This document shows, in pieces, positions 62,743 to 64,000 of a DNA stretch of 64,000 nt. A model generated the notes under the pieces. That model was not told where the DNA came from. It saw nothing but the letters and a program-made list of their open reading frames with translations, and made no database searches. This DNA comes from Pseudomonas frederiksbergensis. Lineage in GTDB: Bacteria; Pseudomonadota; Gammaproteobacteria; Pseudomonadales; Pseudomonadaceae. Made by a program: the position numbers and the translations under genes. Where the stretch lies: contig NZ_MOBM01000039.1 in NCBI RefSeq assembly GCF_003732275.1, positions 799,013 through 863,012 on the forward strand, written 5' to 3'. Every line of letters begins with the position of its first letter. Position 1 is the stretch's first letter.

Positions 62743-63444
62743 ATGACCTACAGCGTTTCCCCCATCGGCTTCGTGCGCTCCTGTTTCAAGGAGAAGTTCG
62801 CCATTCCGCGCCAGCCGCAACTGGCCCCGGCCGCTCGAGGCGTGCTGGAGCTGGTGGCGCCGTTCGATCAGGGTGATGCGGTGCAGGGACTCGAGCAGGT
62901 CAGCCATGTCTGGCTGCTGTTCCTGTTCCATCAGGCCCTGGAAGAAAAGCCACGCCTGAAAGTCCGCCCTCCGCGTCTGGGTGGCAACAAATCCATGGGC
63001 GTGTTCGCCACTCGGGCGACGCACCGGCCCAATGGCATTGGTCAATCGGTGGTCAAACTGGACAAGGTCGAAGCCAATCGGCTGTGGATCTCCGGCATCG
63101 ACCTACTCGACGGGACGCCGATTCTCGACATCAAACCCTACGTGCCCTACGCCGACATCATCGACACAGCGTCCAACAGCATCGCCAGCGCCCCGCCATT
63201 GCTGATTCCCGTGCAGTGGACAGACTCAGCGCTGCAACAGGCTCATGGCCACGCTCAGCGGCTTGATGAGCCCTTGATCGAGCTGATCGAGCAATGCCTG
63301 GCACAAGACCCACGCCCGGCGTACCAGACTCCTGCACCGGAAAGGGAATATGGCGCGCAGTTCTGGGATGTGGATGTGCGCTGGCATTACCCCACGCCTG
63401 ACCTGATCCGCGTCCTCGAAGTCATTCCTGTGTACAACACGTAG
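62743..63444 (+). CDS. trmO: TrmO (TsaA/YaeB), tRNA t6A37 N6-methyltransferase
   Basis: A 233-residue SAM-dependent enzyme of the UPF0066/TrmO family with IGFVRSCFKEKFAIPRQP, SHVWLLFLFHQAL, VFATRATHRPNGIGQSVVKL, GTPILDIKPYVPYADI and the C-terminal domain. It methylates N6-threonylcarbamoyladenosine at position 37 of tRNA-Thr. The start at 62743 (MTYSVSPIGFV) fits the family; an in-frame ATG at 62710 adds a Pro-rich stretch without family character. Confidence 0.93.
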   Translation: MTYSVSPIGFVRSCFKEKFAIPRQPQLAPAARGVLELVAPFDQGDAVQGLEQVSHVWLLFLFHQALEEKPRLKVRPPRLGGNKSMGVFATRATHRPNGIGQSVVKLDKVEANRLWISGIDLLDGTPILDIKPYVPYADIIDTASNSIASAPPLLIPVQWTDSALQQAHGHAQRLDEPLIELIEQCLAQDPRPAYQTPAPEREYGAQFWDVDVRWHYPTPDLIRVLEVIPVYNT

Positions 63445-63461
63445 GAAATTTCGTCCGGCAT

Positions 63462-63500
63462 AAAAAAGCCCGCGCAGCCTTAAGGCTATGCGGGCTTTTT
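63462..63500 (+). terminator. Terminator of trmO
   Basis: AAAAAGCCCGC ... GCGGGCTTTTT with an inner GCAGCC/GGCTATGC stem, 17 bases after the stop. Confidence 0.9.
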
Positions 63501-63519
63501 ATGGTCAACACCAAACCAA

Positions 63520-63604
63520 TGTGGGAGCGGGCTTGCTCGCGATGGCGGCGTAACATTCAACGATTGACTGACAGTCCGCTATCGCGAGCAGGCTCGCTCC
63601 CACA
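63520..63604. repeat. REPIN, family A
   Basis: Inward-facing pair between the trmO terminator and fpr. Confidence 0.9.
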
Positions 63605-63626
63605 GGTAGAGCAGTGCTGCGGCTTC

Positions 63627-64000
63627 TTACTTCTCGACGAACGCACGCTCGATCAGGTAATCACCCGGCTCGCGCATCCGCGGCGAAACTTTCAGGCCGA
63701 AGCTGTTCAACACTTCGCTGGTCTCGTCGAGCATGCTCGGGCTGCCGCACAGCATGGCGCGGTCGTCCTGCGGGTTGATCGGTGGCAGACCGATGTCGCT
63801 GAACAGCTTGCCGCTGCGCATCAGGTCGGTCAGACGGCCTTCGTTCTCGAATGGCTCGCGGGTCACGGTCGGGTAGTAGATCAACTTGTCACGCAGGGCC
63901 TCGCCGAAGAACTCGTTCTGCGGCAAGTGCTCGGTGATGAACTCGCGGTAAGCGACTTCATTGACGTAACGCACGCCGTGGCACAGGATCACTTTTTCGA
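63627..64000 (-). CDS. fpr: Ferredoxin-NADP+ reductase (C-terminal part)
   Basis: The C-terminal ~124 residues of an Fpr-type flavoprotein; the gene runs off the window end. Visible are the NADP-binding pieces ILCHGVRYVNEVAYREFI and AMLCGSPSMLDETSEVLNSFGL, and the bacterial-class C-terminus YLIERAFVEK. Fpr moves electrons between NADPH and ferredoxin or flavodoxin and supports redox and iron homeostasis. Confidence 0.93.
   Translation of the reverse strand, partial: EKVILCHGVRYVNEVAYREFITEHLPQNEFFGEALRDKLIYYPTVTREPFENEGRLTDLMRSGKLFSDIGLPPINPQDDRAMLCGSPSMLDETSEVLNSFGLKVSPRMREPGDYLIERAFVEK

Overview
The window reads as chromosomal DNA of a Pseudomonas of the P. fluorescens group. The evidence is high GC, gene neighbourhoods shared with P. 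aeruginosa (GST next to quiP, mprF next to the VirJ-like hydrolase, ampG to proS to dinB, rhlG), and dense REP/REPIN repeats in nearly every longer intergenic gap. No prophage, complete insertion sequence, rRNA operon or CRISPR array was seen. Most genes are housekeeping or metabolic; the accessory content is scattered as small cassettes.

Layout. 1-1.3 kb: end of a branched-chain amino-acid ABC transporter (livG partial, livF). 1.6-4.0 kb: four tightly coupled genes (DUF2282 peptide, DUF692/MNIO enzyme, DUF2063 partner, DoxX membrane protein) forming a bufferin-type metal-binding RiPP operon. 4.2-9.6 kb: LysR regulator divergent from a small SDR, a lipoprotein, a large FAD oxidoreductase and a PLP cysteine-synthase-like enzyme. 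9.9-12.7 kb: nhaA, then a colicin-E3-type ribotoxin with its immunity gene. 12.7-25 kb: envelope proteins (glycine-zipper lipoprotein, three OmpA-domain proteins, collagen-like protein, agarase-like hydrolase), pdxH, a serine hydrolase, dinG and a CopD-like protein. 25.2-31.4 kb: DUF6231, YchJ, LEA14-like and SEC-C proteins, isochorismatase-like protein, YfcG-like GST and a QuiP-type acylase preceded by a 158-bp hairpin element. 31.6-34.3 kb: exonuclease plus ATP-dependent DNA ligase. 34.7-38.9 kb: basic amino-acid ABC transporter with an embedded M14-like deacylase gene. 39-43.4 kb: dcd, a cold-shock protein, a MORN-repeat protein and a DUF481 barrel protein. 43.6-54.2 kb: alkyltransferase-like protein, ampG, proS, a lipoprotein, dinB with a LexA box, initiator tRNA, mprF and its hydrolase partner. 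54.4-64 kb: Phd/RelE toxin-antitoxin pair, a C4-like RNA leader before a DUF3077 gene, kup, rimO, a GNAT enzyme, a degenerate pseudouridine synthase, DUF1456, rhlG, trmO and the end of fpr.

The most notable items are the bufferin operon, the short E3-type toxin, the structured RNA leader at 55.27-55.45 kb whose antisense-like loop is complementary to two flanking identical hairpin loops, an IS4-ended 198-bp MITE that carries a REPIN and has split a transcription terminator, and a shared hairpin/anti-Shine-Dalgarno leader on two tandem ompA-like genes. Function calls rest on reading motifs and recalled family sequences; no database search was run.
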